Shown here one piece after another: positions 19,659-29,248 of a DNA stretch of 64,000 nucleotides. How positions within the stretch are numbered: the first letter of the stretch is position 1; every line of letters begins with the position of its first letter. The position numbers were made by a program, and so were the translations under genes. Under the pieces are notes generated by a model, which did no database searches, had not been told where the DNA came from, and saw only the letters and a program-made list of their open reading frames with translations. The DNA lies in assembly GCF_036373705.1 (NCBI RefSeq), contig NW_027102662.1, positions 1-64,000 on the forward strand, given 5' to 3'. Origin of the DNA: Amia ocellicauda (Eukaryota > Chordata > Actinopteri > Amiiformes > Amiidae).

Positions 19659-20400
19659 ATGGAATATGCTCAGAAAATGTTTTTGATCCCTCAGGAGCAG
19701 CTTGAGAAACTGAGAAAAAATGTTGTCGGGCCAGAGCCCATTAGACAAATGGCCGAAAACAACCTGGAATCTGAAATGAAAGCTATACAGGCCAGGGCCG
19801 ATTTAAATCAGTATTCCAAAGCCCAGTTGTATACCAACATGTTACAGCGCTACCTCCGTCTGGTTAGACAGGGTGAAAAAGATCAATACATTTTAACTTT
19901 AACCATGGCCTCTCAAGAAAATGGTTCTGGGGCTGATGCGGGGGGTTCGGTTGATAAAGATGTTGCGGTGACCGAACCTGTTGAGAGTTCAGAGGGAGAT
20001 GTTGTAACTGATGTTTTGAGAAACATGCCGGCCAGAAGCAAAAGACATGCAGAATATATCCTGCACAAAATGGTTCAGAAACCGCGGGTAACGGCTTGGA
20101 ATGAACAGGGTGAATTTGTTTTTAAGGGACAACTGATCAAAGGTTCACACGTTTGATTTGTTGAAGAGTGTCACTAGCACTAATAAGGTACCCGATAGTC
20201 GCCGACCTGTAGGCTGGAATGCTTTCCTACAGGTGATGGCCTGTCTGAACATGCCCCAATCAACAGTTCCTAACCAGGAAACGCGATAAAAAATCCATCT
20301 GTGTAAAGAGGTGGAGCCTGATCTGACTCCGATATCTCATTACTCTGACCGTGCTGAGCGACCATCCTCAGGATCTATCCATCGTTGGGAAGCTTATTAA
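19659..20400 (+). pseudogene. 247-aa-type Polinton protein, broken copy (unit 2)
   Basis: The N-terminal two thirds read well and match unit 1. Broken towards the end, about two breaks. Confidence 0.65.
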
Positions 20401-20571
20401 TCTCATGTTTTTATTTGTCTCCCCTGTAAATAATGACCCGACAAACAATTTTTTTTTTTTTTTTTCAAATGTTGTACATTTATTTATACCATAACCCCTG
20501 CTTTGTATAAGAATTGTGTTGAATAAAAACAAAACTAATGATTCAAAGGCTGTTTTCATTATTTTTTCACC
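20401..20571. terminator. Convergent poly(A) region, unit 2
   Basis: Same role as 2141-2319. Here the T-run is an uninterrupted homopolymer of about 17 bases near 20448. AATAAA on the + strand is near 20521. Confidence 0.55.
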
Positions 20572-21144
20572 TTAACACGCATGACATCTTTTAAAATCCT
20601 CACAAGAACACCCCATCTGTATACATGGCTGGCTAGGGTCGTAAGTCATTGTGTTATAAGGGGGGGTCCACAGTGTCCTGACAAACTCTGCCACTTTTTT
20701 ATCATTTTGGCCTAAATCCTCACTGTACAAGGCCATAATATCGGGGTATGACCTTCCTTTAGATCTATGATATAAGAAAAACACACAGTGTTGACCACAA
20801 GTGAAGGTCTGAAGACTTTGTACTTGACGACCGCTGTAAATGGTTTCTTGACAGTTGTTGAGCAGAAAGTTATTGATCTTCCGAGGGAAAGGTCTGAAAT
20901 CCGGGGGGTTTCCATAGGAATCAAAAAATTCACCACGGTGGTCCTCCCTTAGATAAATAGCCAGCCAATGTTCTCCGGGCATATTTTTAGGGTGTGTGTT
21001 GATTATGTACATTGCAGGTAAATTCTTGATCTTAAATTTAGGCAGCTGATCGCAGGCGTAGACTCCTTGAAACAGTTTCCGTGAGCTGGCCAGGGAATTC
21101 ATGATGTGGTTGAGCTCTCTGGTGTTCATTTTTATAATAATCAT
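20572..21144 (-). CDS. Adenain-like cysteine protease (unit 2)
   Basis: Open 190-residue copy; His59, Asp75, Gln109 and Cys116 are all kept. A few substitutions from unit 1 lie outside the catalytic motifs (for example PKFKIK for TKFKVK). Confidence 0.9.
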   Translation of the reverse strand: MIIIKMNTRELNHIMNSLASSRKLFQGVYACDQLPKFKIKNLPAMYIINTHPKNMPGEHWLAIYLREDHRGEFFDSYGNPPDFRPFPRKINNFLLNNCQETIYSGRQVQSLQTFTCGQHCVFFLYHRSKGRSYPDIMALYSEDLGQNDKKVAEFVRTLWTPPYNTMTYDPSQPCIQMGCSCEDFKRCHAC

Positions 21145-22438
21145 ACAGAACGTTTCTCCTCTGATTCACCTCAATAATGTTGTCAAACACAGCATACACG
21201 ACCATGTTTACAGTGCGTGGTAGAGGCTGCTTGAAACGCATCTCCAAACGCATATTGCCCGTCTTCATCAGTGAAAAATGTTGTCCACACTCTTCGTCAG
21301 GGGTCAGGTTGAAACCGTACAGGGTGTAACCGCTGCAGTATTCCCGGCGATCGATCAGCAGAGTTTGATCCTTGAGATGGCGACCCGTAGCCAGTACTAG
21401 ACTGTAATATTCACGAACCGCATTGCCGTTTTCAAAGTCAGGTTGAAAAGGTCTGGATGGAACCTGCACACCATCGACGTACAACGCAATAAATTCCGGG
21501 TTATAATGTTTAAAGTTAAAGGGGTTCTTGTTGTAAACCCCGGTAAATGCATCATTATCCACGAGACCTATAATAACCTGTTTTGGGAGCTGTCCTAGAA
21601 ACAGATTTTCCTGGTTCATCACCCGTGTCCCTGCGGGGATACTGTGGACTTTCATATAGACTCTTTCGATCGGGTACTCGGCGTTTTCCGTCATTAACGC
21701 CTGCGCGTGTCCTAGTTTAACCGCCGGGAAGACGGACACTTTTTTCACAAACAGCGAGGCCGATAATATGGTCAGTTTATATTTTTCCGTATCAGGGGTC
21801 ATCAGACAAAAAGCACTTTTACTACGGATCATTTTAATTTTAATGTCTACCCCGTTGAGCATGAGTTTTTCTTGGAAAAATATGTCTGCATGGATATGCC
21901 CCATTAGCTCAAAGGTCCTCCCTTCTGTTGAAGAGGCCGTTCTTTTTTGCAAACCCTTATTGAGTCCCTCTGGATCCTTATCGTCCATAGCTACCGGGAT
22001 GTCTTTGAAGAAAAGGCCGGGGCTGAACTGTTTGCTTAGGGTCTCCTCACTATAATTAAGGATACACTCCATCATGGCTCTATAGGGGTAAGTATTGCTG
22101 CTTTGACTAATGAGCCGATCTCCAAGGGTCACATCCACCTGTGAAAACATGGTGGCCACCGGGTAATTGATGACCCCAGCGTTGGCCGTCTTCTCGATTG
22201 CATCGCCATCCTCATCAGTCACTTTACAGTTCATTAAAATAAATGTGTTATTCAAATCAATATAATCCTCGCCATTGCCAGCTATAAAAAACTCCAGAGG
22301 GGCCGTGTCTGAAATTGCAGAAAGAGGGGGAATCTCTACATATATGATCTTATCTATACTCGTTTGAGTGTATGGAACTGTAAACAGATCCAGTTCTGAT
22401 TTGACGCATTCTTCCGATAGACTGTGGACAAAAGACAT
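21131..22438 (-). CDS. Major capsid protein (unit 2)
   Basis: Full-length capsid copy starting MSFVHSLSEECV, with the PLEFFIAGNGEDYIDL stretch. Its frame stays open beyond the end used in unit 1, into the protease region on another frame, so the C-terminus differs from that of unit 1. Variants match unit 4. Confidence 0.8.
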
Positions 22439-22440
22439 GT

Positions 22441-22929
22441 TTAAAAGATGTATCCTGAGGCTCTATTTTTCTTTCTTTGAGACTTTCTTTTTGCAGGTTT
22501 TTTCTTGTGCTGCTTCCTTCTCCGAGTGTATCCACGATATGTTGGAGAATGAGAGATTCTTCGTTTTTTGTTAGCCACGAATCTTCGTCGCCCTGGTGGA
22601 CACATGCTGTTTCTTCTTTTACCCCCCCTCCTCGCCATTACCATGAGACCCGAACCCTCCTGATGCTCATGGCTAGCTGCCCGGTTCATAACATTGGTGA
22701 ACAAGTCACTAACAATATTTTTAGCCGCTGATTTCAAGTGGGGTCTGGCTATAGCAAAGCCTCTCTTAAGCAGGGGTACGGCCATTCTAAAGAGACCACG
22801 AAAGAGTCCCCCTAGACCGGCGCCATACATTGTGGGGGCTCCTACAAAACCGGGCAAGCCGTTCCCGGCTTGCATCTTGTAATAATCCACATAGGCGCTA
22901 GGATCTACATAACCCCTCGAGGTAGCCAT
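22441..22929 (-). CDS. pVI-like virion protein (about 162 aa)
   Basis: Best copy in the window, starting MATSRGYVDPSAY at the ATG at 22929; an in-frame upstream ATG at 22944 is less likely. Residues 34-38 read MYGA-G, which fits the adenain cleavage rule (M/I/L)xGx-G. An amphipathic, membrane-type helix follows (LGGLFRGLFRMAVPLLKRGF). Adenovirus pVI has the same plan: a protease site about 33 residues in, then a lytic amphipathic helix. The C-terminal third is very basic (RRRKQHKKKPAKRKSQRKK), fit for DNA binding. A role in endosome escape or as a core protein is inferred. It sits between the penton-like and capsid genes. Confidence 0.65.
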   Translation of the reverse strand: MATSRGYVDPSAYVDYYKMQAGNGLPGFVGAPTMYGAGLGGLFRGLFRMAVPLLKRGFAIARPHLKSAAKNIVSDLFTNVMNRAASHEHQEGSGLMVMARRGGKRRNSMCPPGRRRFVANKKRRISHSPTYRGYTRRRKQHKKKPAKRKSQRKKNRASGYIF

Positions 22930-22930
22930 T

Positions 22931-23663
22931 TTAATAATGTACACACTGTTTCAGGGGTCGAAAATGTAGTTTGACATTAACTTTACCGAAGCGGAAGGGT
23001 ACGTTGATATTCTGATCCGATTTTACTTCGATCGTGATGTTGTCAAAGTGGGTCTTTGAGACTGGTACGTAGTGTGGTTTGTCATAAGTAATTGTGACCA
23101 TGTCATTGCTTTTACCTTTAATAAGTACATTTCTCAAAAGGGGGACATAACTATCCCCGACCCTCTGGTGGGTTATGATATCCGTATACACATAAAGAGT
23201 ATAAAAGCCGCCCCACCACTTCTGAGAACCTGCTCTCTGTGTCAGAATAGAACCCTAATATACGCCCCAATTGGCCGCTGGTTTGAATGCTAATACCTGG
23301 TTTTGACACCTTGTACACTCTGTTTTTAATAGGGTTGTAATATAGCTTGATGTTGGGGGTGCCTTCTGAGAACTGTTTATGCATCTCATCTAATATTTTA
23401 TCCACATTGTCATAATAACCTCCTTGTATCGTGAATGTCCATTGACTCTTTTTAACATCATCAAAAATGGCGAAGGTGGCATCCTTATCTTGTAAAACAG
23501 CCCAAGTGTAAGGATACTGTATTTCCGCCAACCCCACTTCCCACGACACCCTTAGATCTATAGATTTTCCAAATTGTACCGTGTAACTGGATATTTCATT
23601 TTTAGGGTATATATCGAGAGAGGCGTTACTGGGTAGAGTCACGTAGAAGCCTCCTGATTCCAT
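22931..23663 (-). pseudogene. Penton-like minor capsid protein, broken copy (unit 2)
   Basis: Same gene as at 4680-5412, with MESGGFYVTLPSN at the start and the C-terminal VKLHFRPL. Broken. Confidence 0.72.
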
Positions 23664-23709
23664 CTTGAGAATCGAAAGTAATGCCCCCATCACACCCGCG
23701 GGCATGTTG

Positions 23710-24819
23710 TTATAAGGATTGAATATCGCAAACCTGTTGTTCCGGGACCCAACTATTGAACTTTTCAGGCCATCCAAGCCATTTCATCAACACATATTTT
23801 TTCCGGTTCTGGGTTTTTTCATCTAATATCTTTTCAACTCTGTATACACTGTCTTTACCCACAATAATTTTTTGTAACTTGGCTTCGTAAAACGTTCCTT
23901 CTATATCCTCCCCGTCATAGTCTTTTAACCGGTACACGGGGGGGTCTCTAGCCAACTGTTCGGTAACTGTAAAATATTCGTCAGAAAATGTTTGTTCATA
24001 ACCTTTGGCAAAAGTACTCCTTAGCTTTGAAACGCGAACCACATCACCGATGTTGAACTTATAAGTAGTTTTTCCCTTCTTAATAAATGGTCCGTATAAT
24101 TTTTTATAGACCTTAAAAGAATTACTTTGATCAACATCTATAGGCTTCATTTTAATACTGGTGTGATACCCTTGGTTGTAAGCATCGATAAAATCTTGAA
24201 CTTTATCAAAATACTTGAACGTGTTGACCGCTGTAAAATATCTCCATATTTTGGTCTTCATGGTGCGGTTAAACATCTCCACTACCGATGCCTTAAGCTC
24301 ATTACCGGTGGTGAAATGATGTATTTTGTGTCTCTTCAGTAGATTCTGAAATTCTCTGGTGAGAAACTCTTTTCCTTTATCAGTCTGCAGTTTTTTAGGA
24401 CATCGACCCTGGGACAATATATCCTCAAAGGCCCTTGTCACCGCCCGACCTGTTTTATTATGTAGAATGCGAGCCCAGGCATATTTTGATAACACATCGA
24501 TACACATCAACATCAATTTGTGACCATTGTTATGTTTTGATAAATTTGACATATCGACTAGATCCATTTGCCATTGTGAGTCTATGTCAGTTGCATATAC
24601 GCTGTTTCTTTTAAAGTTAATCCTGAGAGGTTTATGTAAGGTATAGGCGTCTTGTTCCCGTAACCATTCTGAAACAACCACATCATTAACCTTCACTCCG
24701 GCCTCAGCGAGTCCTCTTTGAAAACCCTTCTTACCCGCCAAACCCCCAATCTTGGCTGGGTTGTAGTATAGTTCCTGCATTTGGGGAGCTTGCCGAGTCA
24801 TTCTGTCAAATAACCACAC
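23710..24819 (-). CDS. Polinton integrase, rve core plus chromodomain (369 aa)
   Basis: An open frame of 369 residues that would insert the element DNA, giving 6-bp target duplications. The N-terminus has the LYYNPAKIGGLAG segment typical of Polinton integrases. The retroviral-type core shows Asp86 in WQMDLVDM, Asp147 in LQTDKGKEF and Glu181 in SVVEMFNRT. About residues 260-300 look like an SH3-like DNA-binding part (GDVVRVSKLR). The C-terminus, about 318-360, is a chromodomain-like YRVEKIL ... YVLMKWLGWPEKFNSWVPE, which in other integrases steers insertion to marked chromatin. It overlaps the penton-side frames downstream. Open also in unit 4. Confidence 0.92.
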   Translation of the reverse strand: MWLFDRMTRQAPQMQELYYNPAKIGGLAGKKGFQRGLAEAGVKVNDVVVSEWLREQDAYTLHKPLRINFKRNSVYATDIDSQWQMDLVDMSNLSKHNNGHKLMLMCIDVLSKYAWARILHNKTGRAVTRAFEDILSQGRCPKKLQTDKGKEFLTREFQNLLKRHKIHHFTTGNELKASVVEMFNRTMKTKIWRYFTAVNTFKYFDKVQDFIDAYNQGYHTSIKMKPIDVDQSNSFKVYKKLYGPFIKKGKTTYKFNIGDVVRVSKLRSTFAKGYEQTFSDEYFTVTEQLARDPPVYRLKDYDGEDIEGTFYEAKLQKIIVGKDSVYRVEKILDEKTQNRKKYVLMKWLGWPEKFNSWVPEQQVCDIQSL

Positions 24820-24973
24820 AGACCCACACTATGCGCAAAGTTTTTATACAAGGTTTTTTATTCAACTTCAGGAGAGCAGATACCCCTTTTTAGACATTTG
24901 AGAAAAGTATAACATACACAACAATTTTTTCTACGGTCCAGACAAAAAGAAATCAGATGATTGGTTACTTGAT

Positions 24974-25366
24974 CTATATCAACAAATATACCTGTTTCTT
25001 TATCTTGTAGGCACACACCTCAGTTACATATGTAAATAAAACAACAATATGACCTATTTTAAAAGTAAACAGAGGTGTATTAAACATGCTCAGTAAAAGG
25101 TCATACAGATGTTGATGAAATGGCCTAATATCATTCTTGGCCCCCTTGAGCGCTTCATCCCAGTGTTCGTACCCCCCGGTCTTTGTTACAGCAGCCATTA
25201 ACTTTTCCAGGTTTGAAAGTTGATCCTCATCGATGGTTAAATCTGTAGAGAAAAGGCTCGCGTTGGCTACTTTTCTGTCAAGCACATGGTGTAATAGCGC
25301 TCTCAGGTTAGCTGCAGAGTGTTGATGACAGAACCAGTTGCAGAAGCAGTCCAGAACATTCCCCAT
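24974..25366 (-). CDS. Possible BCL2-like protein (unit 2)
   Basis: Open copy of about 130 residues, starting MGNVLDCFCNWF. The KIGHIVVLFTYV segment is unchanged. See 6723-7115 for the weak basis of the name. Confidence 0.45.
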   Translation of the reverse strand: MGNVLDCFCNWFCHQHSAANLRALLHHVLDRKVANASLFSTDLTIDEDQLSNLEKLMAAVTKTGGYEHWDEALKGAKNDIRPFHQHLYDLLLSMFNTPLFTFKIGHIVVLFTYVTEVCAYKIKKQVYLLI

Positions 25367-25378
25367 GTTCAAAGTCCC

Positions 25379-26227
25379 TTAGTTCAGGTCAGAGTCTGAA
25401 TCAGTGGCGTAGATGTCGAATTCTTCGTCGCTGCCCCCAGCTTTAACTTCTTTACGGAAGAAATAAGCTTTTAGCTTGCCAGCGGTTTTTCTACTCGGCT
25501 CATCCAGGTCATTGAGCAGCTGCCCAAGTTTCTCTATTATAAACGGCTCCTTTTTCAGCTCCAGCAAAATCTCATCTATGATTTTCTGGACTTGTCCCGC
25601 AGTGACATGTATGTGGGAGTAAGACAGCGCCTTGATTAGTGCCGGTTTCAGCCACGGTTTGTTCAGTCTTCTGTAAAACACGTTGAAATAGAACAGGAAA
25701 TAGTAACGGTCTGGTTCAAACAAACAACTGTGTCTCAACTGACTGGGGTGATTCACTTCACACCCCCGACAGACTTCTTTCAGAGCTTGGTCGATGAGAG
25801 CACTCAGAATATACACCAGGGTGCTTTTAACCACTCTGCTTACTTGGTCACATACCCCGGGCATAAATCCTGCGTCTTCATCACGCCCCCGGGACAGTCC
25901 GATGCTCATTGGGTCGCCTGGTGGTTTGTGGGGTGTTTCTCCATCCATTGGACTGACCCCCTGCTGAGACGCACAGACGGTAGACAATTCGGCAAAATCG
26001 AGGACCTCCATGAGCTCCAGAGGCTGGGGATCCCCGAGACTCATTTGGACATCCATCGCACCGCATGTTGTTTCGTCCTGAGGGACCGGGGTCTGAGGTC
26101 TTGGAGAGTAACCGCAGTCAAAGGGTTCCAGAGTGTATACAAAATCTGGGGAATAGAACCAGGGGTGATCCCGGGTTTGAAGAGGCCTGTAGAGCCTGTC
26201 GACGTCCGCAGCTTTCAGGTAAGACAT
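25379..26227 (-). CDS. Early protein with Cys/His cluster, 282 aa (unit 2)
   Basis: Open copy; the C-x2-C-x3-H-x5-H-x-C cluster and acidic tail are intact. Substitutions from unit 1 are mostly in the disordered N-terminal part. Confidence 0.65.
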   Translation of the reverse strand: MSYLKAADVDRLYRPLQTRDHPWFYSPDFVYTLEPFDCGYSPRPQTPVPQDETTCGAMDVQMSLGDPQPLELMEVLDFAELSTVCASQQGVSPMDGETPHKPPGDPMSIGLSRGRDEDAGFMPGVCDQVSRVVKSTLVYILSALIDQALKEVCRGCEVNHPSQLRHSCLFEPDRYYFLFYFNVFYRRLNKPWLKPALIKALSYSHIHVTAGQVQKIIDEILLELKKEPFIIEKLGQLLNDLDEPSRKTAGKLKAYFFRKEVKAGGSDEEFDIYATDSDSDLN

Positions 26228-26258
26228 TCTCTTTAATTTTCAACCATGATTGAATTGT

Positions 26259-26290
26259 TGCGCCTTTTATCCTATCTCTTCACTACGTCA
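26259..26290 (-). promoter_or_regulatory. CRE/ATF and TATA-like promoter (unit 2)
   Basis: TGACGTAG at 26283-26290 and GATAAAAGG just downstream on the - strand, before the ATG at 26227, as in unit 1. Confidence 0.45.
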
Positions 26291-26305
26291 CGACACACCG
26301 CCCTC

Positions 26306-27016
26306 TTAGAAGAGAGTAGCCCCTGAGCCGTCAGACCCCCCTCCAAAACCCCACACGTCGTCTGTTTTATCATCGTCGTCGTCATTGAAGGGGGATATAT
26401 AATCCATAATCCAGCATTTTCTCCTTCTAACCAAATCCAGTTGCGAACATTTGGTCAAGATGTCAAAACCATCATTTATACAGTTTATGACCTCTTTCAA
26501 GAACGGCCAGTCCACGGCGTCAAACATAATTTCAGTAACCTGTTTTTCTGGATCCTCCACACCCCCTTCAATAGGGTTTGTAATCAGGGTACTGCTAAAC
26601 AAAACCTTACGATCTGTAGTTAGAGATAGACTCTTCACCACTCTACCGTAGTTCTGCAAGCTTTCCCATTCACACCTTTCAAAACCCTGAGTCGGAGACT
26701 CCATTTCGCATTCTCTTGGACCCTCTTGCAAGCCTTCTAGAGTCTTATCCACAAGCCCCAGATCTCTCCAGGCCATCACCTTCAACCAGTCCTCATAAGA
26801 GTATTCAATTACCGTCTCAAAAGGTTCCAACGTACCCTCCTTCTCTCCCAAAGCAAAAAGCTCCACTCCAACATAGCTGGGATACCTTTTAAAGCGGTAA
26901 CCCCGTCGAGCCCCCCAGAACAACACCCAGGAGCGTTCAATCTTCAAAATGGTGATTACAGGAACCCTTGCCCGGGATTGTTTCTTGCGGGGTTTCATGT
27001 TGATGTCGCTGGACAT
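26306..27016 (-). CDS. Terminal early protein, long form (236 aa)
   Basis: The longest form of the outermost right gene. It has a basic N-terminus (MKPRKKQSRARV), WVLFWGARRGYRFKRY, a Glu-rich middle, then a part seen only in this unit (VKSLSLTTDRKVLFSSTL, VDWPFLKEVINCINDGFDIL). It ends in an acidic run (DDDDDK) and a Gly-rich tail (WGFGGGSDGSGATLF). A TATTTAA box lies about 70 bases upstream of the ATG. Its place at the inverted repeat suggests early expression. No family recognised. Confidence 0.55.
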   Translation of the reverse strand: MSSDINMKPRKKQSRARVPVITILKIERSWVLFWGARRGYRFKRYPSYVGVELFALGEKEGTLEPFETVIEYSYEDWLKVMAWRDLGLVDKTLEGLQEGPRECEMESPTQGFERCEWESLQNYGRVVKSLSLTTDRKVLFSSTLITNPIEGGVEDPEKQVTEIMFDAVDWPFLKEVINCINDGFDILTKCSQLDLVRRRKCWIMDYISPFNDDDDDKTDDVWGFGGGSDGSGATLF

Positions 27017-27134
27017 GTTGAAGAAGCGGGATGTTTCTGATGCTGAGAATTAAAGAGGTATTGCCTAAAAGCAGCGCGGGTTCTTAAATAGAGAGGAGAG
27101 TTTCGGGGCGTTGCCTTCAGAGGGGTGGGGGTAT

Positions 27135-27318
27135 TTATGGGTGGCCTTGATGTTCAGGGTTTTATGGGTGTACACTTTCTGACGGATATGACGTAGGAAT
27201 AATTAAGGAAATAACTCTACCTAAAATCACGCCCCCCAATTATGACGTAGGAATATTAATAAGCTTAGGGCATACGTCATAACAAATAGGCCGCGCCCAA
27301 AAAACCCTACTATCTACT
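27135..27318 (-). repeat. Right terminal inverted repeat, unit 2
   Basis: 184 bp, closely matching the other right repeats. At one variable site (GTGTACAC) it agrees with the left repeat of unit 3 rather than with the right repeats of units 1, 3 and 4. Confidence 0.9.
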
Positions 27319-27791
27319 CTTATGTAGTTGAAGGCGCAGTATAGCTCTGATAGTCTGGTGGTCTTTTAATTAAAATCTGATGATGATGATGATGATGATG
27401 ATATTGTTGTTGTTGTTGTTGTTGTTCTTGTTGTCGTCGTAGTCGCCGTCATTATTATTGTTAAAGTAAAGCAGTAGTTAGATTTGTTGCTACCGTAAGG
27501 TGTAGAAGGCACAATAGCTCTGTGATTGTCTGATGGTGGCACAAGACGAGCAGCAACTGTTTGAACAAGCCATTGAGCATCACCTTGTTGGGAAAAGTGT
27601 AAGTCTTGTCATAGCTCAGGGCGTTCTTCCTTTGAAAGAGTTTCCAAAGTGTCCTGATGTGCCCTTGAGCAATGCAAAATAGGTCAGTGAAAATAGAAAC
27701 CTTTATCTCACAGGCTGGCCCACGGGAAACGCCTGTGTGCGTTTTACCAGCCGGCTTCGATGGGAGCCATTCGAAACACCAGGACGGGTCG

Positions 27792-27864
27792 GTTTCCGTA
27801 GTGTAGTGGCTATCACGTTCGCCTCACACGCGAAAGGTCCCCGGTTCGAAACCGGGCGGAAACA
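27792..27864 (+). tRNA. tRNA-Val (CAC), best copy
   Basis: Matches the common vertebrate tRNA-Val(CAC) gene except for one D-loop base. Acceptor GTTTCCG/CGGAAAC, anticodon CAC at 27825-27827 in loop CTCACAC, T arm CCCGG TTCGAAA CCGGG, all paired. The best candidate for a working gene in the window. Confidence 0.9.
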
Positions 27865-28759
27865 ACCCGCGGTGCATGCGTGCCAGTGCTGTGTTACCCG
27901 TCCCCATCTCTCTGCCCCGAGGCTGGCCGTCGTTTTCTCTTGCTCGGAGTGGCAAGAAATCCTGACCTTGAGAACAAACGATCGCAGAAGGGTAGCTTTG
28001 CGAGGCGCTGGAACTGACACTTTTAAAATCGATACATGTTGTTGCTGTTACAATACGACCGTAGCAGGATCGGCGACATTGCTGTTACTCTTATGTAGTT
28101 GAAGGCGCAGTATAGCTCTGATAGTCTGGTGGTGACGGAAGACCACCAGCCGTTTGAACAAGCCATTCAGCATCACCTTGTTGGGCTAAGTGCAGGCACT
28201 GTCTGAGCGCAGGGCGTCCTGCCTTTGAAAGAGTTATCGAAGTGTCCCGAAATCGGTGCACTCAGAGCGTCCGTCCGTCGACAGGTTGAAATTGTTAACG
28301 CTCGTGTAGCCACTTTTAATTAAAATCTAATGATAATGATGATGATGATGATGATGTTGTTGTTCTTGTTGATGTTGTTGTTGTTCTTGTTGTTCTTGTT
28401 GTCGTCGTAGTCGCCGTCATTATTATTGTTAAAGTAAAGCAGTAGTTAGATTTGTTGCTACCGTAAGGTGTAGAAGGCACAATAGCTCTGTGATTGTCTG
28501 ATGGTGGCACAAGACGAGCAGCAGCTGTTTGAACAAGCCATTGAGCATCACCTTGTTGGGGTAAGTGTAAGTCTTGTCATAGCTCAGGACGTTCTTCCTT
28601 TGAAAGAGTTTCCAAAGTGTCCTGATGTGCCCTTGAGCAATGCAAAATAGGTCAGTGAAAATAGAAACCTTTATCTCACAGGCTGGCCCACGGGAAACGC
28701 CTGTGCACGTTTTACCTGCCGGCTTCGATGGGAGCCATTCGAAACACCAGGACGGGTTG

Positions 28760-28832
28760 GTTTCTGTAGTTTAGTGGCTATCACGTTTGCCTCACACGCG
28801 AAAGGTCCCTGGTTTGAAACCGGGCGGAAACA
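28760..28832 (+). pseudogene. tRNA-Val (CAC), degenerate copy
   Basis: Recognisable by position and by CTCACAC, but the acceptor (GTTTCTG), the A-box region (TTTAGTGG), the anticodon stem and the B box (GGTTTGAAACC) all depart from consensus. Probably inactive. Confidence 0.75.
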
Positions 28833-29057
28833 ACCCGCGGTGCACGCGTGCCAGTGCCGTGTTACCTGTCCCCATCTCTCTGCCCCAAGGCTGGATGTCG
28901 TTTTCTCTTCCTCGGAGTGGCAAGAAATCCTGACCTTGAGAACAAACGATCACAGAAGGGTAGCTTTGCGAGGCGCAGGAACTGACACTTTTAAAATCGA
29001 TACATGTTGTTGCTGTTACAATACGACCGTAGCAGGATCGGCGACATTGCTGTTACT

Positions 29058-29063
29058 CTTATG
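29058..29063. repeat. Target-site duplication CTTATG, left copy
   Basis: CTTATG abuts the left tip of unit 3 and recurs at 45078-45083 after its right tip. The unoccupied satellite reads GTTACTCTTATGTAGTTG (for example near 10415), confirming a 6-bp duplication as expected of Polintons. Confidence 0.93.
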
Positions 29064-29248
29064 AGTAGATAGTAGGGTTTTTTGGGCGCGGCCTATTTTG
29101 TTATGACGTATGCCCTAAACTTATTAATATTCCTACGTCATAATTGGGGGGCGTGATTTTAGGTAGAGTTATATCCTTAATTATTCCTACGTCATATCCG
29201 TCAGAAAGTGTACACCCATAAAACCCTGAACAACAAGGCCGCCCATAA
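29064..29248 (+). repeat. Left terminal inverted repeat, unit 3
   Basis: 185 bp starting AGTAGATAGTAGGG. Against the reverse complement of 44893-45077 I count about five mismatches. It carries the same three TGACGTA-type sites as the right repeat. Confidence 0.93.

Larger units (their letters stand above)
11749..27318. mobile_element. Polinton unit 2 (left end missing)
   Basis: About 15.6 kb. It begins abruptly inside the element, where satellite reading GGTGTAGA meets AGACAACAGTTGG, and ends in a complete right inverted repeat. The left terminal repeat and about 0.87 kb seen in unit 3 are absent. It has the full gene order from the early region to the terminal early gene, with roughly six or seven breaks. 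Integrase, capsid, protease, pVI-like, the 282-residue gene and the long terminal early gene look open. Through most of the late genes it shares variants with unit 4 (subtype Y). Confidence 0.93.
27319..29063. repeat. tRNA-Val satellite block 2
   Basis: About 1.75 kb: a truncated A monomer, a B monomer, a full A monomer and a second B monomer, with two tRNA-Val-like genes. It ends at CTTATG (29058-29063), immediately before the left tip of unit 3. No protein gene is supported. Confidence 0.88.
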
